Assembly: GCA_015501585.1 (NCBI GenBank)
Contig: JADNRY010000010.1
Span: 1 to 64,000 of the forward strand
Direction: 5' to 3'
Origin: Rhodocollybia butyracea
Taxonomy: Eukaryota; Basidiomycota; Agaricomycetes; Agaricales; Omphalotaceae
DNA: 64,000 nt
Shown: in pieces, positions 10,412-21,829 of the stretch
Position numbering within the stretch: position 1 is the stretch's first letter
Layout of the letters: each line of letters opens with the position of its first letter
The notes under the pieces: model-generated
Databases searched by the model: none
What the model was told of the DNA's origin: nothing
Seen by the model: the letters and a program-made list of their open reading frames with translations, nothing else
Made by a program: the position numbers and the translations under genes

Positions 10412-11903
10412 CTATCGACCTACTAGATCCAGTATGCATATTTCATTATACGATGAGTTGGGGACCACCGCCAGTATGCCTCGGCAAGCATCCAAAGCCA
10501 GGATGTCGAAGCATCTGTGATGGGGAATGTCAACCGCGGATGTGCGAACGCTCGACTCTCCTTTAGAATCTATGGAGACATTGAATAGCACCCATCGCCA
10601 CTCGTCCCGATCGGCTTCCTGGGTGATGACCCGTGTCTTTCCATCTGCAAGATGAGTCCAAAAGGTATTTCGCATACGCTTATGCTGACCACTTCCAGTG
10701 GTGGTTAGACGAAAGGATAGCCGTCCGTCTAGCTGAAGCACAATGCGTAGTGAGTAGAGTGGGCTATAGTTGGAGAGGAAAAACATCCAAATAGACCCAG
10801 AGTGACCACTCGACGAGATATCTGATGAAAGAAACACGGCATTTGAGATTCGCACGGGGCCTCGCGAAGTGCCTCGATGAGTTGGATGAACAGGAGTACC
10901 TGGCCGTACAACGGTGTGATCAGGGAGGCGATAAAGTTCGAACTGAGTGTCACCATTAGGCTGGTAAGAGTATACAAGAACATATCCTCCTGATACAAAG
11001 GTAACTGTCCGACTTATCACCGGCTCAGGATGATCCTAAATTTTGGTCTAATTCGCGCGCGAAATATTTAAGACTGGACACAACTTACCGTAGAAAAAAT
11101 TGGATAAGCCTGTTGTGACGGTAAGTGTACAATGAAAGCGGAATTGACAATGGCAAATTCATTGCCGATGACGAGGTATCCATCACAAAACTGGCGGAGT
11201 GCTGGACAATCATGGGTGACAGTTACAACTCCCCAAGCGTTCACTTTGAGTAATGACATCGTTCTGGAGACTTGTATATCAGAACCCCGAAATTTCCGTG
11301 AAAGTCAAAACTTACATTCCTGAAGAGCTTCGAGCCCTAAATGGAAGATAGAACTCTGCGTTTTGGTCCACGACATGACTTCGTATCCGGCATTTGAGAA
11401 TTTCATCAGACAATCCAGTCTCTTGCCGGAAAACTTCTTGTTTTGTCTCAAGATCATAGATAGTGATTGAAGGAGAAGTTTGGATAATGAGATAACGACC
11501 TTGGTATATTTCGACATTCCTGGAGTAGGACCCAAGGGCCGCATCAACCGCCCATATTTCTTTGGGCGAACAATGGGGGGAGACACCGATTTGCCAAAGT
11601 GTGTCCAGTTGGCGAGCACGCCACAAAAGACGCTCCATATCGGGAACAGGTTGAGAAGCTAGAGACACGACTCGAGGGACAAAGCCATTGTCAGATCTAG
11701 CTATTTTGTACATCGTGGTCCAGACGTTTCGTGACACTGTGATGGCTTGAAGACGTTTACATGTCTGTACTCATCGTTATAAGCCCTTAAGATGAAGATC
11801 TATGTATACTTACCTTTCGAGCAGCATAAATATCTAGTATCTGCAAAAACTTGACCACGTTGAACAGAATATCGTCGGGCAGTTCTAGGAATGAGGACGA
11901 CAT
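10412..11903 (-). CDS. F-box domain protein (445 aa)
   Basis: Four exons: 11814-11903, 11316-11764, 11089-11263 and 10412-11035 (1,338 nt), with all introns canonical and in frame. The start is the ATG at 11903, because the F-box begins at once: LELPDDILFNVVKFL at residues 6-20, continuing across the first intron as DIYAARKTCKRLQAI (to about residue 39). F-boxes bind Skp1 in SCF ubiquitin ligases and the rest of the protein selects the substrate. The remainder is mostly beta-strand-like, with repeated segments such as RYLIIQTSPSITIYDLETKQEV and GGYVLVYSYQPNG. This suggests a propeller-like substrate-binding region, common in mushroom F-box expansions; the propeller is inference. No frame breaks. 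Confidence 0.8.
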
Positions 11904-12451
11904 GGATGCGAAGCGATGGTTGAATACTAGTACTGTAGTATCTTCTGATACTGATACTCGATACTTCCTAGTTTCCGATTTTCTTTGAAACAACGTCTCC
12001 TGGCCTAGGATCGTCTACAGATAGGGGTGGTCCAAAGAAACAAGCGGAGGAGTGAAAGCTTGGCCAAAGCCAGTAATGTACAAAGGAGAAGAAGGTATTT
12101 AAAACTCATGTGATCAAGGTCCCGTCAAGGTCGGACGCGAATGCCAGGACGCTTCTTTCACTCTACTCTATGTATTACAATGGCTTAGCCTGAATCTCAG
12201 GTGAATAGACTCGCCAAAGCGTACTCTACCACTGAGCTACGCGGACATGAAAGCACAAGGGAAGCGGTAGAATACATTGGGTGGAAGGCGAGGCATGAGT
12301 CAAGGTGTTTCAAGCTGGATAGAAATACTATCGATGTTGTTCGCCTATTCTAGACTCTAGTAGCGTGCTTATTCAAAGGAGAAATTTGTTTAGCTACGGG
12401 AGGTGTAGCGACTATAGACTGTTACATATAATCTCTGAGCAAAGGAATCAG
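11904..12451. other. Intergenic with a tRNA-like 5' half (12205-12246, minus strand)
   Basis: No gene in this 548 bp gap. On the minus strand, 12246-12205 begins GTCCGCGTAGCTCAGTGG, with TAGCTCAGTGG a perfect tRNA A-box, followed by TAGAGTACGCTTTGG. No matching acceptor strand and no GGTTCGA-type B-box follow within the next 80 bases. It is therefore a tRNA-derived half or a decayed tRNA, not a functional gene on this evidence. Confidence 0.4.
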
Positions 12452-14248
12452 TCATGCACCACACATACGATAACAGATGCACATACAATGACCATCACCT
12501 TTTCCCTCAGGCTTCCTGGGCTTGAACACAGCCCGATCCTTCACATTCTGCACAATCTCTTCAGCATTTCTCACTGCCTCATCTCGAGACACAAGTGGAG
12601 ACGCTCTACGTCCTATATTCAAACATCAGCTTTATAAACAACCGCACAGAAATCGGGTGCAAACCTATAATAGCCCAATTCCTAGTACTCGGTATTCTCA
12701 ACATATCGCATTCTGTTTCCCAGCCAGTATGCACGCCAAGCGTTGCGAGCCATATTCGATACATCGAATACCCGCTCGAGTTGCTTCCGTCGCCGCCGAG
12801 GTTGAGCTTTGTGACAAAATCATCCATTGTGTGTGCGGAACCAGACTCGGGATTCGGAGGAATAGGGAACATTGTCGTCGCGGACCTCTCGTATCGCGCA
12901 TCGAAGTCCCAAGCGCAGCACGGAATGGATAGGTAGCCCGACGCCGAGTGGAGCGTGGATAAAACTGGTGCCCAGGGTGTGAGTTCGTCTGCGTGATTGG
13001 CGATGACAAAAACTCCGGTAGGAAAGAAACTGGAATCGAGGGGTGAGTCTAATGGGTTGAACGCGTAAACGTGGAGACGCTGTTGGGTGCTTGAGGAGTA
13101 GGACTTCCAGGACGTTCTTTCTCGTACATCTATTCCGTGGCCGTCGTAGCCTTCTGAGGTTAGGATGTGGGTTAACAAGCCATTCCCGCAGCTATCGTAG
13201 AATCAGTATAACATATGATGAGAAACCCGGATGGAGGAACGCACCCGATATCGACGAACCCAGCAGGAGGACGTGGCCAGGTCTTCCAGGGTTCTTCGGT
13301 GGACAAGTTTAATTCGTTTGAATCATCGTTACCGAATGAAATCTTCCAGAGAAGCATCAAGTATGTGGCAATCCCAATATCCTATCGCTAAAGGTCAGAC
13401 TGAGATAGGCTATGGGCGTCAAGCAGTACGAACCTCGAAAACATGTTTTAGCGGATCCGTAACCTCCTGCCACGTATCTACGAGGCCTTTATGTCTTTCC
13501 CGCATAATAAGATACAGATCTTGATAATGTTCTCGAGGGATAAGCACGTCGTGCATTACCCGTTTCTGATAATTGGTCATTGCACCCCATCCATAGCGAT
13601 GTAGGGTGTCTAGCAGCGCGAGACATGTTCGGTAAATCCTCGAGTCCTGGTCAAGAGGCGTATCGGGAAGAGGGATGACTTCGATACGGATGACACCTTC
13701 GGGAGTTTCTGTGTTGGAATATGGCTGAGGGAGGTAACGAAACGCAAGATGGGATACCCTAGGATGGTAATAAGGCAAAGGGTCTTTTTCGGATGTTATC
13801 GGGGTAAGAATCAGTACAGTATGCGGGGACGTTGAATTTGCCTTGTACAAGGTGCAGTATTGTTCCAGACTTGCATCACGGCCAGGCCTTCGTGGTAGAA
13901 GCTTTCTGTGGATGCATTGGCTTTTGTGAAAGCGGTCCAGCTCCGGTACTAAAGGCGGAAAGAACTCGCAACTATCCGAGATAGTTTCTGACCGGAGGAT
14001 CAGCGTCGAGTTGTACTCCGGATGATGAATCAACTGCGCTACAGCGGTATCAAACTGTAATAATAATTTGAGCGAAGAAAACAGCGAATATTCTGATAAC
14101 TGACCAGTTTTTCGGGAAAGTTTGCTGGGCATTCGATGAGGGGTATCCATTGAGATGCTAGCTCCGTGCTTGAGGCGAATGATAATGTTGGTTGGGTTTG
14201 CTGATTAGAAGTACACGCATGAGGCGAAAATTTTGGTCGTGAGGCCAT
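12452..14248 (-). CDS. TRM44: tRNA(Ser) Um44 2'-O-methyltransferase, Trm44 family (529 aa)
   Basis: Five exons: 14105-14248, 13434-14054, 13245-13381, 12665-13191 and 12452-12612 (1,590 nt, in frame throughout). Trm44 uses SAM to methylate the ribose of U44 in the variable-loop region of tRNA-Ser in the cytoplasm. Family hallmarks are visible. VFEDIGIATYLMLLWK (about 253-268) precedes the SAM-binding loop GFVDIGCGNGLL (about 296-307), then HILTSEGYDGHGIDVRERTSW. A later CCAWDFDARY segment is also typical. The SAM loop is split by an intron inside GC (GG|C), which keeps the frame. The C-terminus is short and Cys-rich (HCMCICYRMCGA). The neighbouring genes are unrelated, so regulation cannot be read from context. 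Confidence 0.85.
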
Positions 14249-14439
14249 GTTTTATATCCTATAAGGTGATGTGATAAACTCACTGTTCAAACAACTTGGG
14301 GTTTCAAAATCACAGAAGGAAAATGCAGACGATTTCGCCACTCACTTTAGATGATGGCTGGATAAAAACAAGTGTAGGCGCTTATCAGAAGCGCCCGACC
14401 TTGTCAATAACAGCGACGTTCCCGCTCAAGTTCCCGCTT

Positions 14440-15010
14440 CAAGTTGAGTAGCTGATCAGCTGTCGACCTCAAGAGCAAAGCAGCGGAAAAAACTTTCTCC
14501 CAACCAATTATATAGCGTAGGACTACTCATAGCTAGCATAGCTATTACTCTCGGATTTCGCCTCCAGTTCTCTCAACATATTCCGCCAGCTCCAATTCAT
14601 ACCTCTCTGAGTATACAACTTGGTCGATAATGAGAACAGATGGTACAGACAGATTTATATGGGCACCCCATGGCAAGTTGCATGCGAATCTAACGGCCTC
14701 AAATGCCCAAGCTCTGTCATATCCTGTATTCTCCCCCGTTGTTCCAGAGGACCAGAATCCATCTAGCGAGTTATCAGTACTATATCAGTCCTTGTCCGTC
14801 GTAATTTGTGAATGGCTGTAAAACCAAAAAGGTCATGTTTGTCGCATAAAGCCTTAAACTGTTCAGCCACTTTTACCATGGCTTCTTCGTATAGTTCAAG
14901 AGCGGATAAGTCTTCCCGTTGTTTCGGTGAGACATAATTCTTTGCGTGGTATGCAAGGTCTTCATAAATCATGGGGCATCCCTCGCAATATACATCTCTA
15001 GTCAAAAGGT
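14440..15010 (-). pseudogene. Broken copy of the 3-dehydroshikimate dehydratase gene
   Basis: Three blocks match the intact gene at 24.8-26.1 kb in the same order: 14440-14620 (like 24760-24910, the 3' end and downstream), 14620-14775 (like 25390-25570, exon 3 with its intron) and 14780-15005 (part of exon 2). The last block reads YEDLAYHAKNYVSPKQREDL and so on. Most of the final exon and the whole 5' exon are missing, and the second block joins the third by deletion. Non-functional. Confidence 0.75.
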
Positions 15011-15040
15011 CCTGCCAGTGGATGTTAGGTCTAGCTAGCC

Positions 15041-16040
15041 TTAACTGCCCATTAGATTGAATGAATACGTACGTAGGCCCAGTCTGGCAGCCCCGGCAAT
15101 CTGCTGAAGTACACTCGAGATCTGCACCATCACGTTGGCAGAGCTGGAAGGATGATAGCCAAGTTTTCTGCCAACACTGGCGGCAAAGGCCCAGCCAATA
15201 TTGAAGAAGGCGTAGGTCTGGAAGACCTGTGGAAATACACCGATATGCTGGAAGTCAATGATCCAGACTTTGCCCGAGCCGAAAAGGAAGTTCTCCTTCT
15301 TGATGTCGCAGTGGTAAATGCAACGAGTCGCCTTGATAGAGGCCAAGAGCTCCTCCATAGCGGAGGGCGGCGGCGGCATGCGGCAGCGTTTAGACGCCTG
15401 CAGGAGAAACTGGTCAACAACAAGATGAAGACGGCCAAGTACATTATTTCAACCTTTGAAACGTATTCAGCAAGCTTATCTGGATTGGCGAAGACGTACG
15501 GCGCATCATGCTGCTTGAAGAACCGGTGCAATGCGGGAGCCTCCTCGGACGAAATCCTCCCAAAACATGTGTCAGGGACCGAAGTCAACTGGTCTAGAAG
15601 CCATTTCACGGCGAAGGCGGCGTGCTCTACGGCCTCCTCTTCTGAAATTTCGCAGTCGCTCAACGTAGGCGCTGCTACCTTCTCCATGACCAGGAAACAA
15701 TAACCCCTCTCGGAGTAGAAAGCGTCGAAGACCTTGGGAATTCGAGGAGCCGATTCGTCGCCGTTGGAAAGAAGGTAAAAGAAGTGTTGAGTACTGGCCT
15801 CTACCAGGACGTCGGGGCCGCTTTTGATAAACAACGAGGGCCTCCCCGGCAGACTAAATTCGAAGGAACGGATATCTTCCTCCCTAACATGATGATCCAC
15901 CAAGCTATGCAGATGGGTGATTATGGCGTCGCGCTCGAGCTCGGCTAGCTCGTGCGGCACAGGCTGTAGATCGAAGGGACATCGATAAGAAACACACAGA
16001 CCGGAGGAAAGGGAGAGCGAATACGTACCAAGCTCAACAT
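15041..16040 (-). CDS. Kinase-like (APH / protein-kinase fold) protein (292 aa)
   Basis: Three exons: 16029-16040 (only 12 nt), 15454-15963 and 15041-15397 (879 nt). The protein has a compact kinase fold. An N-lobe strand FIKSGPDVLVEA carries a candidate ATP-binding Lys, and FLVMEKV is the hinge. The catalytic loop YHCDIKKENFLF gives H203, D205 and N210, and IIDFQHIG carries the Mg-binding D222. This is shorter than a Ser/Thr kinase and fits the aminoglycoside-phosphotransferase-like group that is expanded in mushrooms; the substrate is unknown. The tiny first exon (MLSL) is chosen because it gives an ATG in phase with a good donor (GTACGT). A start further upstream would need another exon. 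The 55-nt second intron starts GTTGAA, a weak donor. Confidence 0.65.
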
Positions 16041-16135
16041 GAAGGTGACAAGGATACAAGTGCGGATGAGATCGAGCAGATCGAACATCGTAAACAACAC
16101 CAAATAAAACACCCGACAAGTCGCCTACGCACTGG

Positions 16136-16600
16136 AGTATCTGGCTTCTGTGCAGTCCAGCGCCACAAGCAATGCGACAATATATCTTGGCACTCCTTCT
16201 ATTCCAGTCCGCACACCATCAACACCTTCCTCTCACTCAAACAGCCCATTTGAAGGAAAGCGTTGTTTCACTGCAGGCCCAAAGGCCATAGGATGCAAAC
16301 TATGCCACCTCCGACTGCGCATTTCAGCGAGTCAGCAGACCCTCCTATTCCAAATCCAAAATCTGTGAATCCATTCTCAGAAGACCAACAGTTTGCTTTT
16401 AGCGTGGCGAGTGTATTCACAAAATATTTGGCCCGCTGTAGTCTCACCAGAAGGTGAATCACCTTGGAATCCACCCTCCCGGTTTCAACACTCGATAGAA
16501 TTTGGCTCAACGGCGCTCCCTATTTCTCAGACAAAAGTGCTCTGACGAGTAGTCGTCGATTTACTAGCCACTCCATGAATCTAGTAAACGAACCAATATC
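16136..16600 (-). pseudogene. Truncated SAM-methyltransferase copy
   Basis: Minus-strand remnant of the two methyltransferase genes next door. From the 5' side it reads VNRRLLVRALLSEK, a stop, then a shifted frame where the intact genes have YRVLKPGGW. The 3' end (16136-16165) matches AQKPD. The 3' flank (about 16620-16735) also matches the flank of the copy at 18.06 kb. It has stops and frame shifts. Confidence 0.6.
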
Positions 16601-16737
16601 TTGAGGATGGCTTCAAGGCTTCAAGGCTTCGTTATTCCATGCTACTCAAGCGTGCAACTCGGATATGAGACCGTAAAAGAGTATCTGTACAAGGTGGTAC
16701 CCGTTTCGAAATAGAATTTTTTTACAAATTGCTCCGG

Positions 16738-17709
16738 TCAGATATCTGGCTTCTGTGCGTAAGCTACACTATATTTCCACAGGAATTGCGAGGGTGTATC
16801 CCACTCCTGATCCAAATCTTTACCCAGAGTATCTATTTCCTCCTCTGACTCAAACATCCCAGTGGCAAGGAAAGCTGGTTTCAGTACTGGTATAGAGGCC
16901 ATAAAAAGTCTCTTTAGGCCTTGGAACTCGAAATCCAAATCCTGTGAATCCAACCTAGGAAGCGCACACATCCGCTTTTGTACACTGACGAAACCGGCAT
17001 CTTTTAGACGTTGGTCGAGGGTCTCGTTTAAATCCAATGGAAGTCCCTTGTTGACAAACGCTGCGGCGAGCGCATCCGTATAACGCTTCATCGTCGGACC
17101 AAGGCTGGATGATGATGGAGCATCAGGAGTCGACTCCAAAAGTTGGATCCACCCTCCCGGTTTCAAAACGCGATACAATTCACTCAACGCCATTCCCCAT
17201 TGCTCAGATGTAAGTGCACCAAAGAGTAGTCGTTGATTCACCAGCTTGAATCTGTTACTCCACGACTCCGGGAGACATGTGACGGTGTGTACGGCGAAGG
17301 TGACATTTCGTGGGTGTTGAGTGGGGAAGAGACGTTCACTGATATCGATACCGGTAAGAGAAACGTTCGGGTGAACCTTGTGGGCAACATCGAGTAGCCA
17401 GACACCTGCTACGACATCAATTACATTCAGAACATTTAGGTCGAATACAGACCGGTTCCAGTTGCGCTCTCGAGTACCTCGTCTCCGGGATCAAGTGAAA
17501 TTTTTGGGACGTAGATGAGTTGTCCCTCACATAGAACCTGCGTGAAGTATCGATTCTGCCAATTGAGTCTAGTAGGGAAAGATGAGATCAGTGTCGTACC
17601 CCTTATCGAAGTAATCAAATACATACCTCTCTTGCTCATCTTCAGTATAAGAGAGGACGTAGTGAGATACAAAAGGAGGTTCCTCGATATGAGGGGAGTT
17701 TCCAGCCAT
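16738..17709 (-). CDS. SAM-dependent methyltransferase, class I (288 aa), tandem copy 1
   Basis: Three exons: 17627-17709, 17453-17568 and 16738-17405 (867 nt). SAM motif I is LESATGTG (about 60-67), completed across an intron. LTGID with D87 probably binds the SAM ribose, and LYRVLKPGGW (about 144-152) is the usual post-motif strand. This is the UbiE/type-11 fold; the substrate is unknown. A secondary-metabolite or small-molecule methyltransferase is plausible because such genes multiply in mushrooms. The copy at 18.07 kb is a close paralogue with the same intron positions and the same C-terminus (YAQKPDI), so the pair arose by tandem duplication. Two remnants (16.1 and 9.9 kb) show repeated copying. 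Confidence 0.8.
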
Positions 17710-18064
17710 TTCTATATATGCACTTTAGTCAACTACTAGGTCTTATAAAGGATGCTAGGAGCGATAGAAGAAGAACTGATCATCATTGGCATTGACACGA
17801 AAAGATAATCCTACGCCAGATGATGGGCGGTTAGTACTGTGGCGTATCGCCGATGAATTCAGTTGCTCGTGACAGAGTCATGCGTTTACTAATATTCGAC
17901 TCTCGAGCAAGACGGATAGGAGATATTTCGAAGAAGTAAGAACCACGCGACAAAAAGAGCGATTTCCTTGAAGCTCCTATATGAAGCCGCGAAAGAGTAT
18001 CTATATCTATTTGAGGCGGAATACACCGTTCCGAAATAGAATAATTTTTACAAATTGCGTCCAG

Positions 18065-19039
18065 TCAGATATCTGGCTTCTGTGCGTAAGCTACACTATA
18101 GTTCCACAAGAACTGCGAGGGTGTATCCCACTCCTGATCCAAATCTTTACCCAGAGTATCTATTTCCTCCTCCAACTTAAACATCCCAGTGGCAAGGAAA
18201 GCTGGTTTCAGTACTGGTATAGAGGTCATAAAAATTCTCTTTAGGCCTTTGAACTCGAAATCCAAATCCTGTGAATCCAACCTTGGAAGCGCAGTAGTCC
18301 GCTTCTGTACATTGACAAAACCTGCATCTTTTAGGCGTTGGTCGAGGGTCTCGTTTAAATCCAATGGAAGTCCCTTATTAATGAACGCTGCGGCAACCGC
18401 ATCCGCAAAACGCTTCATCGGACCACTGGAAGACGGAGCCTTGGCAGGACTAGACTCCAAAAGTTGGATCCACCCTCCCGGTTTCAAAACGCGATACAAT
18501 TCACTCAACGCCAATCCCCATTGCTCAGATGTAAGTGCGCCAAGGACTAGTCGTTGATTCACCAGCTTGAATCTATTACTCCATGATTCTGGGAGATTTG
18601 TAACGGTATGTACGGCAAAGGTGACATTTCGTGGGTGTTGAGTGGGGAAGAGACGTTGACTGATATCGATGCCAGTAAGAGAAACGTTCGGGTGAACTTT
18701 GTGGGCAACATCGAGTAGCCAAATACCTGCTACGACATCAATTACATTCAGAACATTTAGGATGAATACAGACCAGTTCCAGTTGCACTTTCGAGTATCT
18801 CGTCTCCAGGATCAAGTGAAATGTCTGGGACGCAGATGAGCCGTCCCTCACATAGAACTTGCGTCAAGTATCGATTCTGCGAATTGAGTCTAGCAGGGAA
18901 AGGCAGGATATCAGTGTCGCAGCTCCGACTATCGAAGAGAAGCACCGAATACATACCTCTCTTGCTCATCTTCAGTATAAGACAGGACATAGTGAGATAC
19001 AAAAGGAGGTTCCTCGATATGAGTGGAATTTCCAGCCAT
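18065..19039 (-). CDS. SAM-dependent methyltransferase, class I (286 aa), tandem copy 2
   Basis: Exons 18957-19039, 18774-18889 and 18065-18726 (861 nt). It has the same architecture and intron phases as the gene at 16.74 kb. Most differences are in the loop after LLES, which is SPAKAPSSSG here and longer and Ser-rich in copy 1, and in QRLVLGAL against QRLLFGAL. SAM motif ESATGTG and the strand LKPGGW are intact. The upstream flanks are also similar (19040-19170 against 17710-17840), so promoter and gene were duplicated together. Confidence 0.8.
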
Positions 19040-20243
19040 TTCTATATATTTTAGCCAGCTACTACGTCTTATAAAGAATGCTAGAATCGATAGAAGAAGA
19101 ACTGATCATCATTGGCATTGATATAAAAAGAGAGCCCTACGCCAGATGTTTGATGTGGATGGGTAGTTAGTACTGTGGCGCATCTGCTCATGTCAGATAG
19201 TCTACAATTAAAACATTCTCATCTTCGAAGATCGGCATAATTTCAGTTGACCGTGACAGAGTCATGCGTATACTAATTTGGCAAGATGTATAGGAGTGGG
19301 TAGACCAGGTAGACCGCTTAGACGGAGCGCTGATAACATGAATGGTGGCCATGTCCCAGAGTGCTTCGAAGAAGTAAGAAAAACCACGCGACAAAAAGCC
19401 TAGCGATTTCCTTGAAGATTTGCCCAGGGAGCTGGAAGACCAGTAGAAAACGAATAGAAATACCTTGACGTAGAACAATGTGTCGTAACGGAAGAGTGGG
19501 CGCTTGATCAAGTAGAACCATGAATCGAGCTCTGGACTGACTTTGAGATGATGATGGCAAACCGGTACCGAAAGACATCACAGAACATCATGGGTGTGAT
19601 ACCGTTTTCGAAACTCCCGGCACTGTACACCATTAGATCCTATCATCCTTAACATGGGATGAGCACCGGCAAATTGTAGAGGTAGAAAATGCCCAGAGCG
19701 GGTCAGTCAAGGCCCGGGAAAGATGGAGGGCGTATGGCGAAAGAGGAATAAAGCTGCCATGTTCGATCGGAGTCAAAGACACATCCAAGCACTGTCAAGG
19801 CACTAACGCGTGAATAGTGACTGGCAAGAGAGATCAGCGAGAGTTTCATTTCTAATCCACGACACAGAATGCGCGCTACGTCACTACATCTTCACGGACT
19901 ACGCAGTTTGCAAAAAAAAAGAAAGTTCTTTTGCAAGGTAAAGGTCAAGTAATACAAGGGGAAGATTGGTAGCTATTTTGGGGAGAAGTGTGTGAATAAT
20001 CACGACAGCAACAGACAACAGAAGTTAACGATACAGTTAGTAACAGTGAGTGTAGAGAAGAAACTGGGAAACATATGGAGCATTGATAGCAATACAGCAA
20101 AACCAAAGCAACGATAGATATCAATAACGGTGGCGGACCACCTTGAGAGGCATATAACAGACAACAAAAATCTATAAGTTAAAAGCAAAAATGAAGCATA
20201 CTATACCATAGCTGTCGACAAACAGCGTAACACCAGAGCACGT
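19040..20243. other. Intergenic, duplicated promoter and weak ORFs
   Basis: 19040-19170 repeats the upstream region of methyltransferase copy 1. About 19360-19430 shares a block (CGAAGAAGTAAG...CCACGCGACAAAAAG) with 17918-17965. Minus-strand ORFs at 19188-19581 are hydrophobic but in competing frames, and I do not recognise them. The rest is AT-rich with an A9 run (19912). Confidence 0.4.
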
Positions 20244-21829
20244 TTATCCCGAATGATGGGGGATGGTGAACAGGCAATGGAATCCTCTACTCGTAATAAT
20301 AGCCCGACCAGTCGCATTTCCGTTCCCAGTCGTACTCCAGTCCTGGTTGACGCGATTGCTATAAGCTTCATCAAAGGACTGCAACGATCCTCCAGCAACT
20401 TGTGATTCTTCTACTCGTCCTGAGGATATGAGGTCAAGGTGTTCATAGGGAAGAGGCTGTTGCACAGGGTCACTCGGAAAGGTGAGACCCTGACTGAACT
20501 GGGGAAGGAACTGGCTAGAACTCCCGTGATAAGCACTCTGTACTTCAAGCTGAGGCGTCAGGGCAGAAACCCCTGCAACGTTCCCCAATGAAACGTCGAG
20601 ATTTCCATATTCGAGCGGGCCCATCTGTGTAGAAAGAAAAGAAAGTGATTATCAGTTTCAAAAGGCATCACGGTTTAATTATCTAAAATGAACATCTAAT
20701 CGGTCGACCAAGTGGCGAAGATATAGAAAAACAGAGGAGACGAAAAGACATACATTAATATAAGCGTCGCCCGTCGCTTGGCTAGCATAGTTTACACTGC
20801 GAAGAAAGCTCCTGTCCCAATTTGTGATGTCGGCTTGGGGCCACTGGGAATGGAGAGTAAAGCAGTTAACGCGAAGCTCGATAATTATATAAGACCTGTA
20901 AGAAGTAACTCACGCTTAGGCCGCCGATGTTTCCATTAGTGTCTTGTGTGAAGGAATCGTAGAAATTGCCAAAAGGATCTTGTAACTGGGCCTGTTATGT
21001 TTTAGATAGGTGAAAACAATGAGATAAAGAAACGACGTACATTGAAACCATTGCCATTAGGCCCGGGGATAGGAATGTTCAACATCATAGATGGTGTAGG
21101 CACAAGAGGGTTCACCAACGAAGCCACTGGCCGGGCGGAAAAGGTGTCGTTGAACGGCACAGGACCTTCGAATGTCTCGCGGTTCTCGTGATAATAAGCA
21201 GCGGGAGGAGGTCCTGGATAATATTCGGCACCATTGCCAAGAGGCATAGTAGGAGGGTTGACAAACGGAGCCACTGGCCCGGCGAAAAATGTGTCGTTGA
21301 ACGGCGGAGGACCCTCGAATGTCTCGCAGTTCTCGTGATAACAGTCATAACCAGCAGGAGATCCTGGATGATGTTTGGCACCATTGCCAGGGTGGACATT
21401 GAGGTCCGGGAAGTCGGTGGTTGCTGGTGGTCGAGAGTCACTGGCGTGTGCTGGAGGAGATGAGGATGATGGGCGATCCGTAATGCCAGATGCCCCACTA
21501 TCAGAAGACGAGGTACTGAGTTCCCTTTTCCCTCGATTTTTTGTAGCTTTTGACACGCGTTGGGTAGGTTGATAACGATAATCCGGGAACTTCTTCTTAT
21601 GAGCACGCTTTTCATCTTCCGCTTGCTGGGTCCAAGGCCTCTTCTTCTCAGCGTCCATCAATCCCCATTCTTCGGAGACGATCTTTGAGACCAGTTGCGC
21701 CTCAATCTTGCCCATGGCGCGCGTTATGGCCTCCGATCGTTCTGTTCGAAATATAATCCACGAGTTCCGTGGACGAGGAATGTAGTTGGAATCGCCTTTG
21801 CGAGGCTTTCGAGTCGGACCTTTAGGCAT
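20244..21829 (-). CDS. HMG-box transcription factor (445 aa)
   Basis: Four exons: 21041-21829, 20914-20991, 20754-20843 and 20244-20624 (1,338 nt); all introns are phase 0. The start ATG at 21829 puts the HMG box near the N-terminus (about 17-86): IPRPRNSWIIFRTERSEAI, W55, KKRPWTQQAEDEKRAHKKKF and PDYRYQP. This is the sequence-specific MATA_HMG/SOX-like type with the PRP-N-W-I-F signature. The box binds the minor groove and bends DNA. A Ser-rich linker follows, then two tandem copies of a Pro/Gly-rich module (GNGA..., then YHEN, then ETFEGP, then FNDTF). The rest is Gln/Pro-rich, typical of activation regions. Homologues in mushrooms include regulators of mating and fruiting; which one this is cannot be told. 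Confidence 0.8.
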
